From: Jacaranda mimosifolia
Lineage: Eukaryota > Streptophyta > Magnoliopsida > Lamiales > Bignoniaceae
Direction: 5' to 3'
Length of the DNA: 64,000 nt
NCBI GenBank assembly: GCA_018894105.1
Contig: CM032128.1
Span: 28,543,299-28,607,298 of the forward strand
In this document: piece after piece, positions 11,668 to 23,043 of the stretch
Numbering within the stretch: position 1 is the stretch's first letter
Layout: every line of letters begins with the position of its first letter
The notes under the pieces: generated by a model
Databases searched by the model: none
Seen by the model: only the letters and a program-made list of their open reading frames with translations
What the model was told of the DNA's origin: nothing
Made by a program: the position numbers and the translations under genes

Positions 11668-14512
11668 TGTAGCGCCCCTACTCGGGTCAGCACCTAAGTC
11701 GAAGCGCTACTCTGTTCAAGCTTGACATACAATCAATAGAAGAGCAAATATTTACACTAACCCAAAAGATCGCTTATTTGAACGAAATATGTACAATCCA
11801 GTATCTTAAGTTCAATATAACATTCACAACATTTCTTATATCATTGCCTCGATCAGGTGTAAACTATATGCACAATCGCAACACCTAATCTATTACAAAA
11901 TAAACTGTCAAACCAAAAGCCTGGCTCCTACTTCTCACTTAGGCCTGTCTGAAAAAAATAAGGAACAACAAAGAGGGTGAGCCTTAAGGACTCAGTGAGG
12001 AAAATACATAACAGGAGATAGAGGAGAAGTTATAAATTTTCAATAACAATGAACAAAGTTATTGATAGTAATCAGTTCATGCTTGTTGGAAATCAGAATC
12101 TGTACTCATAAAAACATGGAACATGTAAACATTTAGCTGGCCTGTTGGCATCTTTCCTTATTGCTCCTTGACGAACACAAGATAACTTTTTCACTAGCAT
12201 TTAACTTGAGCCTGAGAACGTTTCTCTTTATCTATAAATTTACAATAGCCTTTCACTTGATCATGAAAAATTTCTCCTTATCTCTCCATTTGCTCGAGCA
12301 CACAGCTCAGCGTGTAACAACTTGCTTTTATGGCATGGTCAATAGCATACCCGGTCCCGCCACTCACAATTTGCTACCTCCAGCTAGTTGTAAGTCAGGA
12401 TCGTAGGTGGGTACTAGTCGAGAGATCTGTCACCATTAGTCCATACCGCCCGGCCGTCTTTCCGGACCTAGCCTCGGGCCCAACTTCCCATGGCGTCCCT
12501 CCGGGTTGAACTTCCCAAGGGCGTCCCCATGGGTTGAATAGTTTAATGCCAACAGATGACAATTTAACTTTTAAAGCAATGATATAAACACTATTCAACA
12601 ACGACCGCCAAGGCCTATTCTAATAAACAAAACATAGGAACAGATTAAGAAGGTTTTTGACAAAATTAGGTCTACCAAACCATTTCAAATATCCTTTTCA
12701 TAAATATCAAGATCATTTTCAAGAATTGGTAACATATCAGGCATTTTCAAATCAGAAGAACCTCACAGGGTTTGACAATGAACAACGATAACAACAATTT
12801 GAACAAACATCAAATCAGCAGAACTTAACGAATTCAACGATGACTATAGATTAGGCTCAAACAAATCAAGAACCAATCGGTAGAACCCTCACAGGGGTAA
12901 CAATAATTAACAAAGTATGATAATCAAGCAATATCAACCCTCATAGGGGTTTATCAAGTAATCGAAAGGTACAAGGGTTGCCAGATTGGCAGATCCTCAC
13001 CTCTTGTAGTTTCAGTAAAACAAATCTCAGTTCGCAATCTACTGATTGCCAGGACCCACTTCTTCTTCACCTAATTAGAGGAATAATCCCATAGTCAACA
13101 TTCCTATTCAACACTAAGCCTTCTAGAATTGCATCAAGCATTGACATTATTAATTTATAAATCAACACAATGATATAAGTTCAATAGATGCTCTCTACAC
13201 AATCATCCCAATATCTACTATTCCTGAATTAGTCACGATAGTCTATATCAGTTTCAAAATAGCATGATCTCAATCTAAATTACAGGGTCATGATATTATA
13301 ATATTAATCCATACAAAATAGTCCAATCCTGCATAATTAATTCTAATCAAATGCCACTTAGTCTCCCCTTCCGAAATCCTTAGTCAATATTTATTAATTC
13401 CCAATTTTGGCATTTAGCATGACATGTCCAGGTCCACAAATTTAATATTTCTCCTTACATGGGAATTTTACTCACATAAATATATATATATATATATACA
13501 CCAATCATCCCAACATTCTCATTCTTGGCAGACATACATGGCTTAAAATGGAAGGTACAACATATGCATATATATCAAGGTACAACCACTAAAGCTTAAT
13601 CCATAACCCTTTATTACCCAGAATGCTTATCTAGGCCTCAGAATCATAAATCAAGAACACCACTACGATCGTCGGAACGAGGAGAAGAAATCGATCTCGG
13701 GTCGCCGAAGCGCCGCAGTCTACCGCCGCGGAAAATCTCACGGTCACCACCAAAATGTTCCCCTCGAGCTCCTGAATCCAACCCCCTAATCAATTTCCAA
13801 TTTCTCAGCCTAGAACACCCTCAATCGAGCTCTTCAACCACCAAATGGGTTTCTCACCGCCGTCCGTTTCTCTCCAATTTTCGTCACCTCCGTTGCTCCG
13901 ATCCTTCATGCAAACACACCACCGTGATCCCCTTTCTCAACTCTTCCCAACTATAGCCTCAAAATTGGATTTGGCCGCCGGAAAGTCACAAACCCACTAC
14001 CTACCGTGAACACTCTCTTCTCGGTCTCTCTCTCGCTAGAAGTTTCAACCGGGTATGGCGGTGTTGCTGTTGAGCGGGTGAGGAGGAGAAGAAGATGGTT
14101 GGTTTAGCTGGGGAATTTGGTTGCTAGAAGAAGCTCACCGTGGAAGGAATGGTGGTTGCGGTGAAGTGAAGAAATGAAAGAGAAAGTGAATAGTGAAGAA
14201 TGAGAAGAATGAAGAAATAAGTAGTTTTTCTTAAATCCAATTTTGTCAAATTGCAATTGAGTCCTTAGTCTAATTAAGTTAATCAATTAAGTCCTTAAGT
14301 AATTAAAATAGCATATAGGTCCTAGGTGACTAGAAAAATACCATTCAAGCCCCTAAGCTTTTCTAAGTTACTCAATTAAGTCTTCAAAAATTATAAATTA
14401 TCCCCAAAAAAATTTAAATAAAATAATAATATGAAAGAATAATTAAATTTCATCAAATATTGAAAACAATAAAATTTTAAATTGTATGACCATAAAATTT
14501 CGGGATGTTACA
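11668..14512 (-). mobile_element. Solo LTR of a Ty3-type (Tekay-like) retrotransposon, copy 2
   Basis: On the plus strand it starts TGTAGCGCCCCTACTCGGG and ends CGGGATGTTACA. The flanks are ATTAA (11663-11667) and ATTGA (14513-14517), a 5-bp target duplication with one change. Read on the minus strand, its 3' half parallels the solo LTR at 4796-7427 (CCTCACTGAGTCCTTAAGG, TTTCAGACAGG, TTTTGTAATAGAT), so both belong to one broad family inserted in opposite orientations. A GC-rich block at 12350-12540 and a promoter-proximal CT-rich block near 14150-14230 lie within. No internal domain or second LTR is present. Confidence 0.6.
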
Positions 14513-14517
14513 ATTGA

Positions 14518-15153
14518 CATGATAGTTCTGTGTCAACATGGTTGACAAAAAAAATTTGTGTTATATTTGAATTGAGGCTTATTGAATTCGACGCTATTTG
14601 AATAGAGTTCGAGTTTAGCCAAATACCATAATATCCTACTCCAATGAGATACGGATCCACTCAATATGACATGATTGTCACCCTTATTTTCTATTTTTAT
14701 TGTCTATATTTTTTTTTCTTTCTTTATTATTTTTTTCACTCGCTATAATTTTTTTTCTTTTATTTCTCTCTCCTCTCTCGTTAGTGAGAAGGAATGATCC
14801 CTCAAATTAGAACTTTTGCTTCAAATTCTTCATATTTTAGATTTTATTAGGAATATTAATAGGATAGGTCAAAACTCAAACCTAAATCAATATATCTTGG
14901 ATGAGGTATGTTCGGGATAACTTAATGGGGTATGGGATATGTTTTTTAGGATATGATAGATTCAGGACATGTTACAAGTTATATTCAATACTCCCTGTAT
15001 AATATATATATAACACAATATAAATGTACTATATATACAAACTAATTGTTTTTATACTTTTGAAAATTAACAAATAAATTTGTTTGTGTATTGTTGATAT
15101 ATTAATTTGATTTAAAATTGAATTAGATGTATTTAATATGGATCGTCATATAC
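14518..15153. other. AT-rich spacer
   Basis: No gene, RNA or transposon end is recognised. Confidence 0.4.
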
Positions 15154-15156
15154 TTA

Positions 15157-15469
15157 GGGCACATCTAGATATATAGATAGGATTGATAAGATTATAATTA
15201 TATAGTGGGATTACATTGTTGAAGATAAGATAATATTGTTTGGTGATTAGGATTACACATAATAGGATTCAAATGACTATCTCTTTTTTTTTTCCACCAT
15301 AATAAAGGATTATGCAATTTTGGCCAAATTATGGAGATTATTTATCAATTATTTCATAGATTGTGGACCGGATCCTTTATCCATCAAGTGCTTAAAACAC
15401 TAAAATTGAATATTTGATGGGCTTGATATTATAATCTATCAAACCCCATTCTATAATGCAAACAGACCC
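15157..15469. mobile_element. Tourist-like (PIF/Harbinger) MITE
   Basis: A 313-bp non-coding element starts GGGCACATCTAGATATA and ends ATAATGCAAACAGACCC. Its ends are imperfect inverted repeats of the GGGTCTGTTTG class. It is flanked on both sides by TTA (15154-15156 and 15470-15472), the 3-bp target duplication of PIF/Harbinger elements. Confidence 0.65.
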
Positions 15470-15671
15470 TTAGATTACTAATTTATACTAGATCAGAACG
15501 CAATTTTGATTTTTTTTTTTTCAGAAAAAAATTGAGTTGGTGGGTCAACCAACCAATCTAATAGGACAAGACGGGATAGGGTTTCCTAGGGCAGCGAAGG
15601 ATGTGAGGTAGAATTAGGTCTTGTGGGTGTGGGACGCATGTTGAGCCAAAGCCAAACTGGGAACCTAAATA

Positions 15672-15753
15672 GATATTAAACGGATCAAATACACTATTTT
15701 CATATTCATATTCGATTAACTTTTTGAATATTCAGATAGATATACGTATCCGA
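15672..15753 (-). mobile_element. Family H copy 2, left fragment
   Basis: The words GATATTAAACGGATCAAATA and TTCATATTCGATT match the right end of the family-H element at 1659-3085 in reverse complement. The fragment stops exactly at the target duplication of the hAT element (GTATCCGA, 15746-15753) and resumes at 23392 after it. One H element was therefore split by the hAT insertion. Confidence 0.55.
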
Positions 15754-16635
15754 CACTGTTTAGAAACCAAATCGGATCAGTCTAAATGGTCGGACCAATT
15801 GGATGATCGACCACCCTATGAACCGATCCAATTTTGAGCAAAAATCGATAGACAAAAAAATCATCATGTTTTGTCAAAACTATCGAAACCGGCAATTGGA
15901 CCATCACTTTAAGAGAACGTGCTTTTTGCATAATATTTTTTGCTTCACTAAGAATAATATAGGAAAACAGGACTATTTACTATGATCTTCTATTGTAGTA
16001 TAAATTTCTAAATGTATGAAAAATTTTATATTAAATACTATACTTCATTTTATCATAGTAAAAATATATTTATTTAATACAATTTTTACGTGTAGTGAAT
16101 AATATGTTACACTTATTACAGTTTTACATAAATCATGGCAAAAAAGTTGATGAATTGACCATACTTTTTCATTAGTGCAGTAGAAACAAAGAAATTTGTA
16201 AAAATTCGGTAGTAAAGATTAAGATCTTAATTTAAAATTTTTTTTTACCAAAAAAAGAACGTACGATATATTGGAAGTAAGGTTTAATCAATAATATTTA
16301 AAGTAAAATAAAATATTTGTTTGGATTTTTATTATTAAAAAATTAAATTAATTAATTGAACTCTAAAAAAAAATAAAAACCCCCCAAAAAATTCCTAAGT
16401 ACTCATAGTTTTAATTAATAAAATTAGAGGTAAAATAAAAATTCTCTCCAATTTTTATTGTTAAAAAACATTTGATTAATTAACCAAATACTAAATTTAG
16501 CCAGTTAGCAAATTTACTCAAAATAGTAGGAAAATCCCAAATTTGAAGGTAAAATAAAATTTTGCCTCAAATAATTTTTGTTATTAAAAAATTGATTAGT
16601 TAATCAAATATATTTAGATTAAATAATTAGCAAAA

Positions 16636-16711
16636 GAGTAGTCATTGGCCTAGTGGCATTGCCTTCACACTCATAAGTATAAGGTCAAGAGTTTGAGTTC
16701 TAATGAATTTG
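16636..16711 (+). repeat. tRNA-derived SINE-like promoter region
   Basis: TGGCCTAGTGG fits the pol III A box and GAGTTTGAGTTCTAA, about 45 bases later, fits a worn B box (GGTTCGANTCC). The spacing matches tRNA-derived plant SINEs. There is no tRNA fold. The LTR element at 16716 cuts the unit just after it, and the likely tail resumes at 20497. Confidence 0.35.
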
Positions 16712-16715
16712 TTTG

Positions 16716-17568
16716 TGTAAGCGCAAATTTCTTTGTCTGTAATAATTAAAATTACAAGACAAGAAAAATCATACAAATAAAATTAAATTAAAATTTATCA
16801 ATTGTGGATTCAATTTCTAATCTAATCCTCTATTCTTCCATTCCAAATATGATCTTGAATTTAATGAGCTCCGTAAAGAAGGCCTTGAATGCCGTGATCT
16901 CCTTAAATTTGATTTGAATAAATAACGCCAATTCGAGGGTTTCGCACCTTAATCTCGAATTAAACGCCAAAATATATGAGTTCTGCGAAGAATGTCTTAA
17001 ACGTCATGGATCTCCTTGAAATTAATTTGAATAAAATAACGCCAATTCGAGGACTCCGCACCTTAATCCCAAATCAAATGCCAGAATATGATGAACTCCG
17101 CGAAGAACACTTTGAATGCCGTGGATCTCCTTAAATTTGATTGAAAGAATTGCAGGACTTCTTCAAAGTTCCTCTCACTTGCTGGAATTTGTGTTGTGTT
17201 TTGAATGAGCTTTGGTCACCCCCTTTATATAGATGTTTGATGGGAGACTTCCAGATTGATTGTACTTCTTTGATGATTATCTTTTTGATAAGATAATGTC
17301 AAACATCAGATTATCAAGATCAAATATCAAGAGATAATATCAAATATATTTGATTTGATTGACTATAGACATAGACACTTCATCTTTAACAATTATCAAT
17401 ATTTTATTTGAGTATAAAATAAATACTAGAGTAGTAATTAAAATTAACTATTTATCTTTTGAAATTAAATTTAATAAATTCCAAGATAAATAAAAAAATT
17501 TGAATTAATAACTAGCACATTATTTTGTACATGTCACTCTCCAACTGGACAAAATTAATATGTCTACA
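16716..17568 (-). repeat. 3' LTR of the TR-GAG element (left copy)
   Basis: An 853-bp LTR. On the minus strand a good TATA box (TATATAAAGGG) lies at about 17221-17231. In the other LTR the same site reads TATATCAAGG, so the promoter of the 5' LTR has decayed. Two to three internal subrepeats lie at 16867-17140. Confidence 0.75.
16867..17140. repeat. ~112-bp tandem subrepeats within the LTR
   Basis: Units start near 16867, 16978 and 17092, each with a GAGCTCCGTAAAG-like word, then CTTGAATGCCGTGG and ATCTCCTTAAATTTGA. The same array is present in the right LTR from about 19768, so it predates the insertion. Confidence 0.7.
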
Positions 17569-17582
17569 AATGCCCCCACTTC
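17569..17582 (-). other. Polypurine tract of the TR-GAG element
   Basis: Directly abutting the left LTR, the minus strand reads GAAGTGGGGGCATT, the expected position and composition for plus-strand priming. Confidence 0.55.
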
Positions 17583-17779
17583 AAGGCCTGGTGAAAGATA
17601 TGTCAATCATCTACGAAAGAGGCAAGACTTGACGTATTTGAGAATTTTTCCTTTTTCTCTCCATTTTTTCAAATAGGTCTGCGACAAGAAATCCTCCAAG
17701 CGTTCCTTAAGCTATGGTGTCCAATAAAAGGATCAAGTCATAACATAATTCAAAGCAAATATCCTTTTGAAGGAGTGTC

Positions 17780-18190
17780 GTACACAGTTTATACTCATGC
17801 GGGCCTAGAAATATCATACAGTTTAGGCTCGTACGTCAGGAGCATATTTAACTTGAATAGACATTTTATACTCATGTCAAGGAGTCCACTTGAATTCAGT
17901 TGATAATTTATACTCATGTCAAGGAGTTTACTTGAGTTTGACTTAATGATTAGTTTACACTCTTGTCAAGGAGTATATTGAGAGAATTTGAATATTTAGA
18001 TAGTTTATGTTCATACATATGAGCCTTATTGAAAGTTTAAGCTCATATCGAGGAGCACATGATGAGACTTTGAATATTTAAATAGTTTATGCTCGTATCT
18101 AGGAGTCTTACTGAAAGTTTAAGCTCTTATCAAGGAGCACATGGGAAAACTTTAATTTAAAATTTTCAAATAGTTTATGCTCGTATCTAG
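17780..18190 (-). repeat. Tandem array A in the TR-GAG interior
   Basis: Degenerate repeats built on AGTTTATGCTCGTATCTAGG, AGCAC and AAGTTTAAGCTC, spaced about 50-60 bases with a higher order near 110. They are non-coding and lie between gag and the polypurine tract, where full-length relatives would carry polymerase. Confidence 0.6.
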
Positions 18191-18480
18191 GAGCATTTGG
18201 AATTTGAAGACTTGAGCTTTGGACTTGAAGACTTGAAGATTTGAGCCTTTGATTTTGAAACTTGAAGACTTGAGTCTCGAATTTGAAGGCTTGAAAACTT
18301 GAGTCGTGGACTTAGGGATTTGCATACTTGAGTTTTGAATTTGAAGACTTCAAAACTTGAGCTTTGACTTGAATACTTGGAGACTTGTATTTGAAAAGTT
18401 GAAGATTTGAGTCTTGAATTTGAAGACTTGGAGACTTGAGTCATGGATTTGGAGACATGAAGACTTGAGAATTTTAGATA
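18190..18480 (-). repeat. Tandem array B in the TR-GAG interior
   Basis: Short repeats of the type GACTTGAAGATTTGAGTC and TTGAATTTGAAG, with a period of roughly 15-30 bases. They create a fortuitous low-complexity Ser/Lys-rich open frame on the minus strand (18187-18504). Confidence 0.6.
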
Positions 18481-18556
18481 GTTTATGCTTATATCTATGA
18501 GCATTATTGACGGTTTAAACTCTTATGAAGGAGCATTTGTGATTTGAAGATGAAAA

Positions 18557-19547
18557 TTAATCGCCCCCAACATCTGTATCATCATTGGCATCACTTGAGT
18601 TTTCTTGTTCAGCAAAATTCAAGCTCATTTCAATATTGTGTGTGAGAGTTGCCAAATCTTCAAAAGTTTTTGGTTTAATTCCCTGAAGTATATAGCAAAA
18701 ACTCCAATGCATTCCTTGAATACACATCTCAATTGTTGAAGCTTCTGACAATTTATCTTTACAGTTAAGACTCAAATTTCTCCAATGAATGATGTAGTCA
18801 ATGACCGACTCTTCTTCCCATTGGTGAGAGTTGGTGAATTCAGTCATGCTAACCGTCCTTCAAGTGCTGTAAAAATGATTGAGAAACTCTTATTCCAGTT
18901 GCCCCCCAACTATCGATAGAGCCTGCCTCCAAGTCAGTATACCAATCAAAAGCATCGTCCTTTAATGATTGAACAAATTGCTTGACTAAATAATCTCTAT
19001 ATATCCAAGCATTATTACAAGTCTCAATGAAATGAGCCACGTGCTGCTTTAGGTTGCCCTTGCCATCGAATTGCTAAAACTTTAGGGACTGGTAACCAAT
19101 TGGCATCTTCAAGTTGTCAATCCTTTGAGTATATGGCTTGGAGTAAGTCATAGAGAACTTAGAACTTCCATCAAGCTTGTATTTGAGAGTCTCCATGATA
19201 AACTCCTTCAATTGGTTAATGGAAACGAGTCCATTAGTGGAAACTTGTAGTTCTTTATTTGCAGTCTTTTCATTTTTGGCTGAATGTTTTTTTGTGGATG
19301 TTTCGCCTTCGTCCTGAACCTCAATTTGTTTTTCCACCATGCAGCTTGCATCAACATTATCCAATTTGCTCATCAATTTGGAGATTTGAAAGTTTCATTC
19401 TTGGACATGCTTCATAAGTCCTTCAATAGCCTTCGTCAAATTTGCAATTTGTTCCTCCAAGGTTGTAGCATTTGTCGCCACCACTGTCGCCATGTTTGAG
19501 GAATTTGATGTAGTAATTTTCAATGCAGCAGTCTTGTTGGCGGCCAT
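18557..19547 (-). pseudogene. Ty3-type gag (retrotrans_gag domain), multiply broken
   Basis: The likely start is ATG at 19547, about 45 bases after the primer-binding site. The frame runs through an N-terminal coiled segment (LEEQIANLTKAIEGLMKHVQE), a linker, then MPIGYQSLKF, HVAHFIETCNNA, FDWYTDLEAGSIDSW, VIDYIIHWRNLSLNC and MHWSFCYILQGIKPKTFEDLAT. This is the capsid-like domain shared by many plant Ty3 gag proteins, which packages element RNA into particles. Breaks seen are TGA at 19395-19397, TAG at 19074-19076, a one-base frameshift near 18908, and TAA and TGA codons beyond it in the shifted frame. Several fit C-to-T change (CGA to TGA, CAG to TAG). No nucleocapsid zinc knuckle is visible. 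Confidence 0.75.
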
Positions 19548-19592
19548 TTAATACTTCAATCTCGATGAAGGAAAGAGATGACAGGTAGAGAT

Positions 19593-19610
19593 AGTCCCAC
19601 TGGGCGTCCA
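19593..19610 (-). other. Primer-binding site of the TR-GAG element
   Basis: On the minus strand TGGACGCCCAGTGGGAC starts six bases inside the 5' LTR. TGG complements a tRNA CCA end. The tRNA species is not identified. Confidence 0.5.
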
Positions 19611-19616
19611 AAAATT

Positions 19617-20491
19617 TGTAAGCGCAAATTTCTTTGTCTGCAATAATTAAAATTACAAAACAAGAAAAATCATACAAATAAAATAAAATTAAAATCTATC
19701 AATTTTGGATTCAACCTCTAATCTAATCTTCGGATCCTTCCCTTCCAAATATAATCTTGAATTTAATGAACTCCATAAAGAAGGCCTTGAATGCCATGGA
19801 TCTCCTTAAATTTGATTTGAAGAAATAACATCAATTCAAGGGTTTCGCACCTTAATATCGAATTAAACGCCAAAATATATGAGCTCCGCGAAGAATGCCT
19901 TGAACGTCGTGGATCTCCTTGAATTTAATTTGAATAAAATAACGTCAATTCGAGGGCTCCGCACCTTAATCTCGAATCAAACGCTAAAATATGATGAGCT
20001 CCACGAAGAATGCCTTGAATGCCGTGGATCTCCTTAAATTTGATTGAGATAATTGCAGGACTTCTTCAAAGTTCCTCTCACTTGCTGGTATTTGTGCTGT
20101 GTATTGAATGAGTTTTGGTCACCCCCTTGATATAGATGTTTGATGGGAGACTTTCAGATTAATTGAACTTCTTTGATGATTATCTCTTTGATAAGATAAT
20201 ATCAAATATCATATTATCAAGATCAAATATCAAGATATAATACCAGATATCAACAAATAATATCAAATATATTTAATTTGATTAGCTATAGATATAGACA
20301 CTTCATCTTTGACACTTATTAATATTTGATTTGAGTATAAAATAAATACTAAAGTATTAATTAAAATTAATTATTTATCTTTTGGAATTAAATTTAATAA
20401 ATTTCAAGATAAATAGAAAATTTTGAATTAATAACTAGCATATTATTTTATACGTGTCACTCTCCAATTGGACAAAATTAATATGTCTATA
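19617..20491 (-). repeat. 5' LTR of the TR-GAG element (right copy)
   Basis: An 875-bp LTR starting TGTAAGCG and ending TGTCTATA (CA to TA at the tip), followed by the target duplication GTTTG. The distal 378 bases (20114-20491) are the first part of the tandemly triplicated unit. Confidence 0.75.
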
Positions 20492-23043
20492 GTTTGTATT
20501 AATAAAAAAGTAGTTAGTTAGTAAAAAATTTCAAACCCCAAAAATAAATTGCTTTTACTACATTTTATTGTGGTGAGAAATAATTTAAATATTTACTAGA
20601 TTTTCCAAAGTGTGGTAATTAACTATACTATACTTTTCTAATTGTGGTGAAAGAAAGCAATTTATTTGATAGCTTTTTACCAAATATAATTTATTTGATA
20701 GCCTTTTACTAAACTTTAAATTTACAATAATTGAATATAATTTTGTAGCAAAAGTCAATTACTACATTTGAAAAAGTGTAGCTAAGCTTTTACTTCGCTC
20801 GCAATGCATGTGGCTTGAAAAGTGTAACTCAATTGTAGTTAATAACTTTTTGCTACACTTAATTACTATTTACTGCACATATTTAACCATAGTAAAAAAA
20901 TATTTTTTTTAGTGCGTCTGAAATATTGAACCGTTCACGATTTATTAAAATTGGAGTGGTTCATTTATTTTCTTTTCTCCTCTTTAATTTTTTTCACAAT
21001 TAACACTTTTTTTATGTTTTTTAGCCTAATGTGCAAACTTCCACAGTTAAGATACATCATAAAAAGTTATCTCTTTGATAACTTTGGTCACCCCCTTGAT
21101 ATAGATGTTTGATGGGAGACTTTCAGATTAATTGAACTTCTTTGATGATTATCTCTTTGATAAGATAATATCAAATATCATATTATCAAGATCAAATATC
21201 AAGATATAATACCAGATATCAACAAATAATATCAAATACATTTAATTTGATTAGCTATAGATATAGACACTTCATCTTTGACACTTATTAATATTTGATT
21301 TGAGTATATAATAAATACTAAAGTATTAATTAAAATTAATTATTTATCTTTTGGAATTAAATTTAATAAATTTCAAGATAAATAGAAAATTTTGAATTAA
21401 TAACTAGCATATTATTTTATACGTGTCACTCTCCAATTGGACAAAATTAATATGTTTATAGTTTGTATTAATAAAAAAGTAGTTAGTTAGTAAAAAATTT
21501 CAAACCCCAAAAATAAATTGCTTTTACTACATTTTATTGTGGTGAGAAATAATTTAAATATTCACTAGATTTTCCAAAGTGTGGTAATTAACTATACTAT
21601 ACTTTTCTAATTGTGGTGAAAGAAAGCACTTTATTTGATAGCTTTTTACCAAATATAATTTATTTGATAGCCTTTTAATAAACTTTAAATTTACAATAAT
21701 TGAAGATAATTTTGTAGCAAAAGTCAATTACTACATTTGAAAAAGTGTAGCTAAGCTTTTACTTCGCTCGCAATGCATGTGGCCTGAAAAGTGTAACTCA
21801 ATTGTAGTTTGTAACTCAATTGTAGTTAATAACTTTTTGTTACACTTAATTACTATTTACTGCACATATTTAACCATAGTAAAAAAATATTTTTTTTAGT
21901 GCGTCTGAAATATTGAACCGTTCACGATTTATTAAAACTGGAGTGGTTCATTTATTTTCTTTTCTCCTCTTTAATTTTTTTCATAATTAACTCTTTTTTT
22001 ATGTTTTTTAGCCTAATGTGCAAACTTCCACAGTTAAGATACATCATAAAAAGTTATCTCTTTGATAACTTTGGTCACCCCCTTGATATAGATGTTTGAT
22101 GGGAGACTTTCAGATTAAATGAACTTCTTTTATGATCATCTCTTTGATAAGATAATATCAAATATCATATTATCAAGATCAAATATCAAGATGTAATACC
22201 AGATATCAACAAATAATATCAAATATATTTAATTTGATTAGCTATAGATATAGACACTTCATCTTTGACACTTATTACTATTTGATTTGAGTATAAAATA
22301 AATACTAAAGTATTAATTAAAATTAATTATTTATCTTTTGGAATTAAATTTAATAAATTTCAAGATAAATAGAAAATTTTGAATTAATAACTAGCATATT
22401 ATTTTATACGTGTCACTCTCCAATTGGACAAAATTAATATGTTTATAGTTTGTATTAATAAAAAAGTAGTTAGTTAGTTGAAAATTTCAAACCCCAAAAA
22501 TAAATTGCTTTTACTACATTTTATTGTGGTGAGAAATAATTTAAATATTTACTAGATTTTCCAAAGTGTGGTAATTAACTATACTATACTTTTCTAATTG
22601 TGTTGAAAGAAAGCAATTTATTTGATAGCTTTTTACCAAATATAATTTATTTGATAGCCTTTTACTAAACTTTAAATTTACAATAATTGAATATAATTTT
22701 GTAGCAAAAGTCAATTACTACATTTGAAAAAAGTGTAGCTAAGCTTTTACTTCGCTCGCAATGCATGTGGCTTGAAAAGTGTAATTCAATTGTAGTTTGT
22801 AACTCAATTGTAGTTAATAACTTTTTGCTACACTTAATTACTATTTACTACACATATTTAACCATAGTAAAAAAATATTTTTTTTAGTGCGTCTGAAATA
22901 TTGAACCGTTCACGATTTCTTAAAACTAGAGTGGTTCATTTATTTTCTTTTCTCCTCTTTAATGTTTTTCATAATTAACACTTTTTTTATGTTTTTTAGG
23001 CTAATGTGCAAACTTCCACAGTTAAGATACATCATAAAAAGTT
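20114..23043. repeat. Tandem triplication, ~970-987-bp unit, spanning three transposons
   Basis: Three near-identical units start at TTTGGTCACCCCC: 20114-21082 (969 bp), 21083-22069 (987 bp) and 22070 to about 23043 (974 bp). Each contains the outer 378 bases of the TR-GAG LTR, the GTTTG duplication, the right end of the CACTA-like element, about 150 bases of the hAT element, and in units 1 and 2 a 14-base junction filler. Units 2 and 3 share an extra 17-bp duplication (GTTTGTAACTCAATTGT) absent from unit 1. The junction GTTATCTCTTTGATAAC is an inverted repeat, and its ATCTCTTTGATAA also occurs inside the unit at about 20183. Confidence 0.85.

Larger units (their letters stand above)
16716..20491 (-). 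mobile_element. Non-autonomous gag-only LTR retrotransposon (TR-GAG type)
   Basis: Two long direct repeats (16716-17568 and 19617-20491) begin TGTAAGCGCAAATTT and end TGTCTACA or TGTCTATA. The perfect 5-bp duplication GTTTG flanks the whole element (16711-16715 and 20492-20496). Reading on the minus strand, a primer-binding-like TGGACGCCCAGTGGGAC follows the right LTR by six bases, and a purine tract GAAGTGGGGGCATT precedes the left LTR. The only protein signature is Ty3-type gag. No protease, reverse transcriptase or integrase is present in the 2-kb interior, which otherwise holds tandem repeats. Such elements are mobilised in trans by full-length relatives. Confidence 0.75.
15946..20914. 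mobile_element. CACTA-like element inserted in the hAT element, itself split
   Basis: It opens CACTAAGAATAATAT and closes with the inverted counterpart ATATTTTTTTTAGTG, both followed inward by TTTACTATG-type words. Flanking triplets are CTT and CGT, not a perfect 3-bp duplication. The subterminal regions carry many short repeats (TAGTAAAA, TGCTACACTT, GTGGTAATTA), as CACTA elements do. It has no transposase and is interrupted at 16716-20491 by an LTR element. The exact left end is uncertain, because about 40 bases before 15946 do not clearly match the surrounding hAT element. Confidence 0.45.

Noticed and set aside
12161..12601. ORFs of 81 and 68 codons in the second solo LTR
   Set aside because: No family resemblance, and the sequence is explained as LTR.
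16636..16711. Functional tRNA gene
   Set aside because: A/B-box-like words exist but no cloverleaf can be formed and the B box is degenerate.
18187..18504. 105-codon Ser/Lys-rich minus ORF
   Set aside because: A by-product of tandem array B inside the TR-GAG element.
20114..23043. Centromeric-type satellite
   Set aside because: Only three units, built from identifiable transposon pieces; a local triplication fits better.
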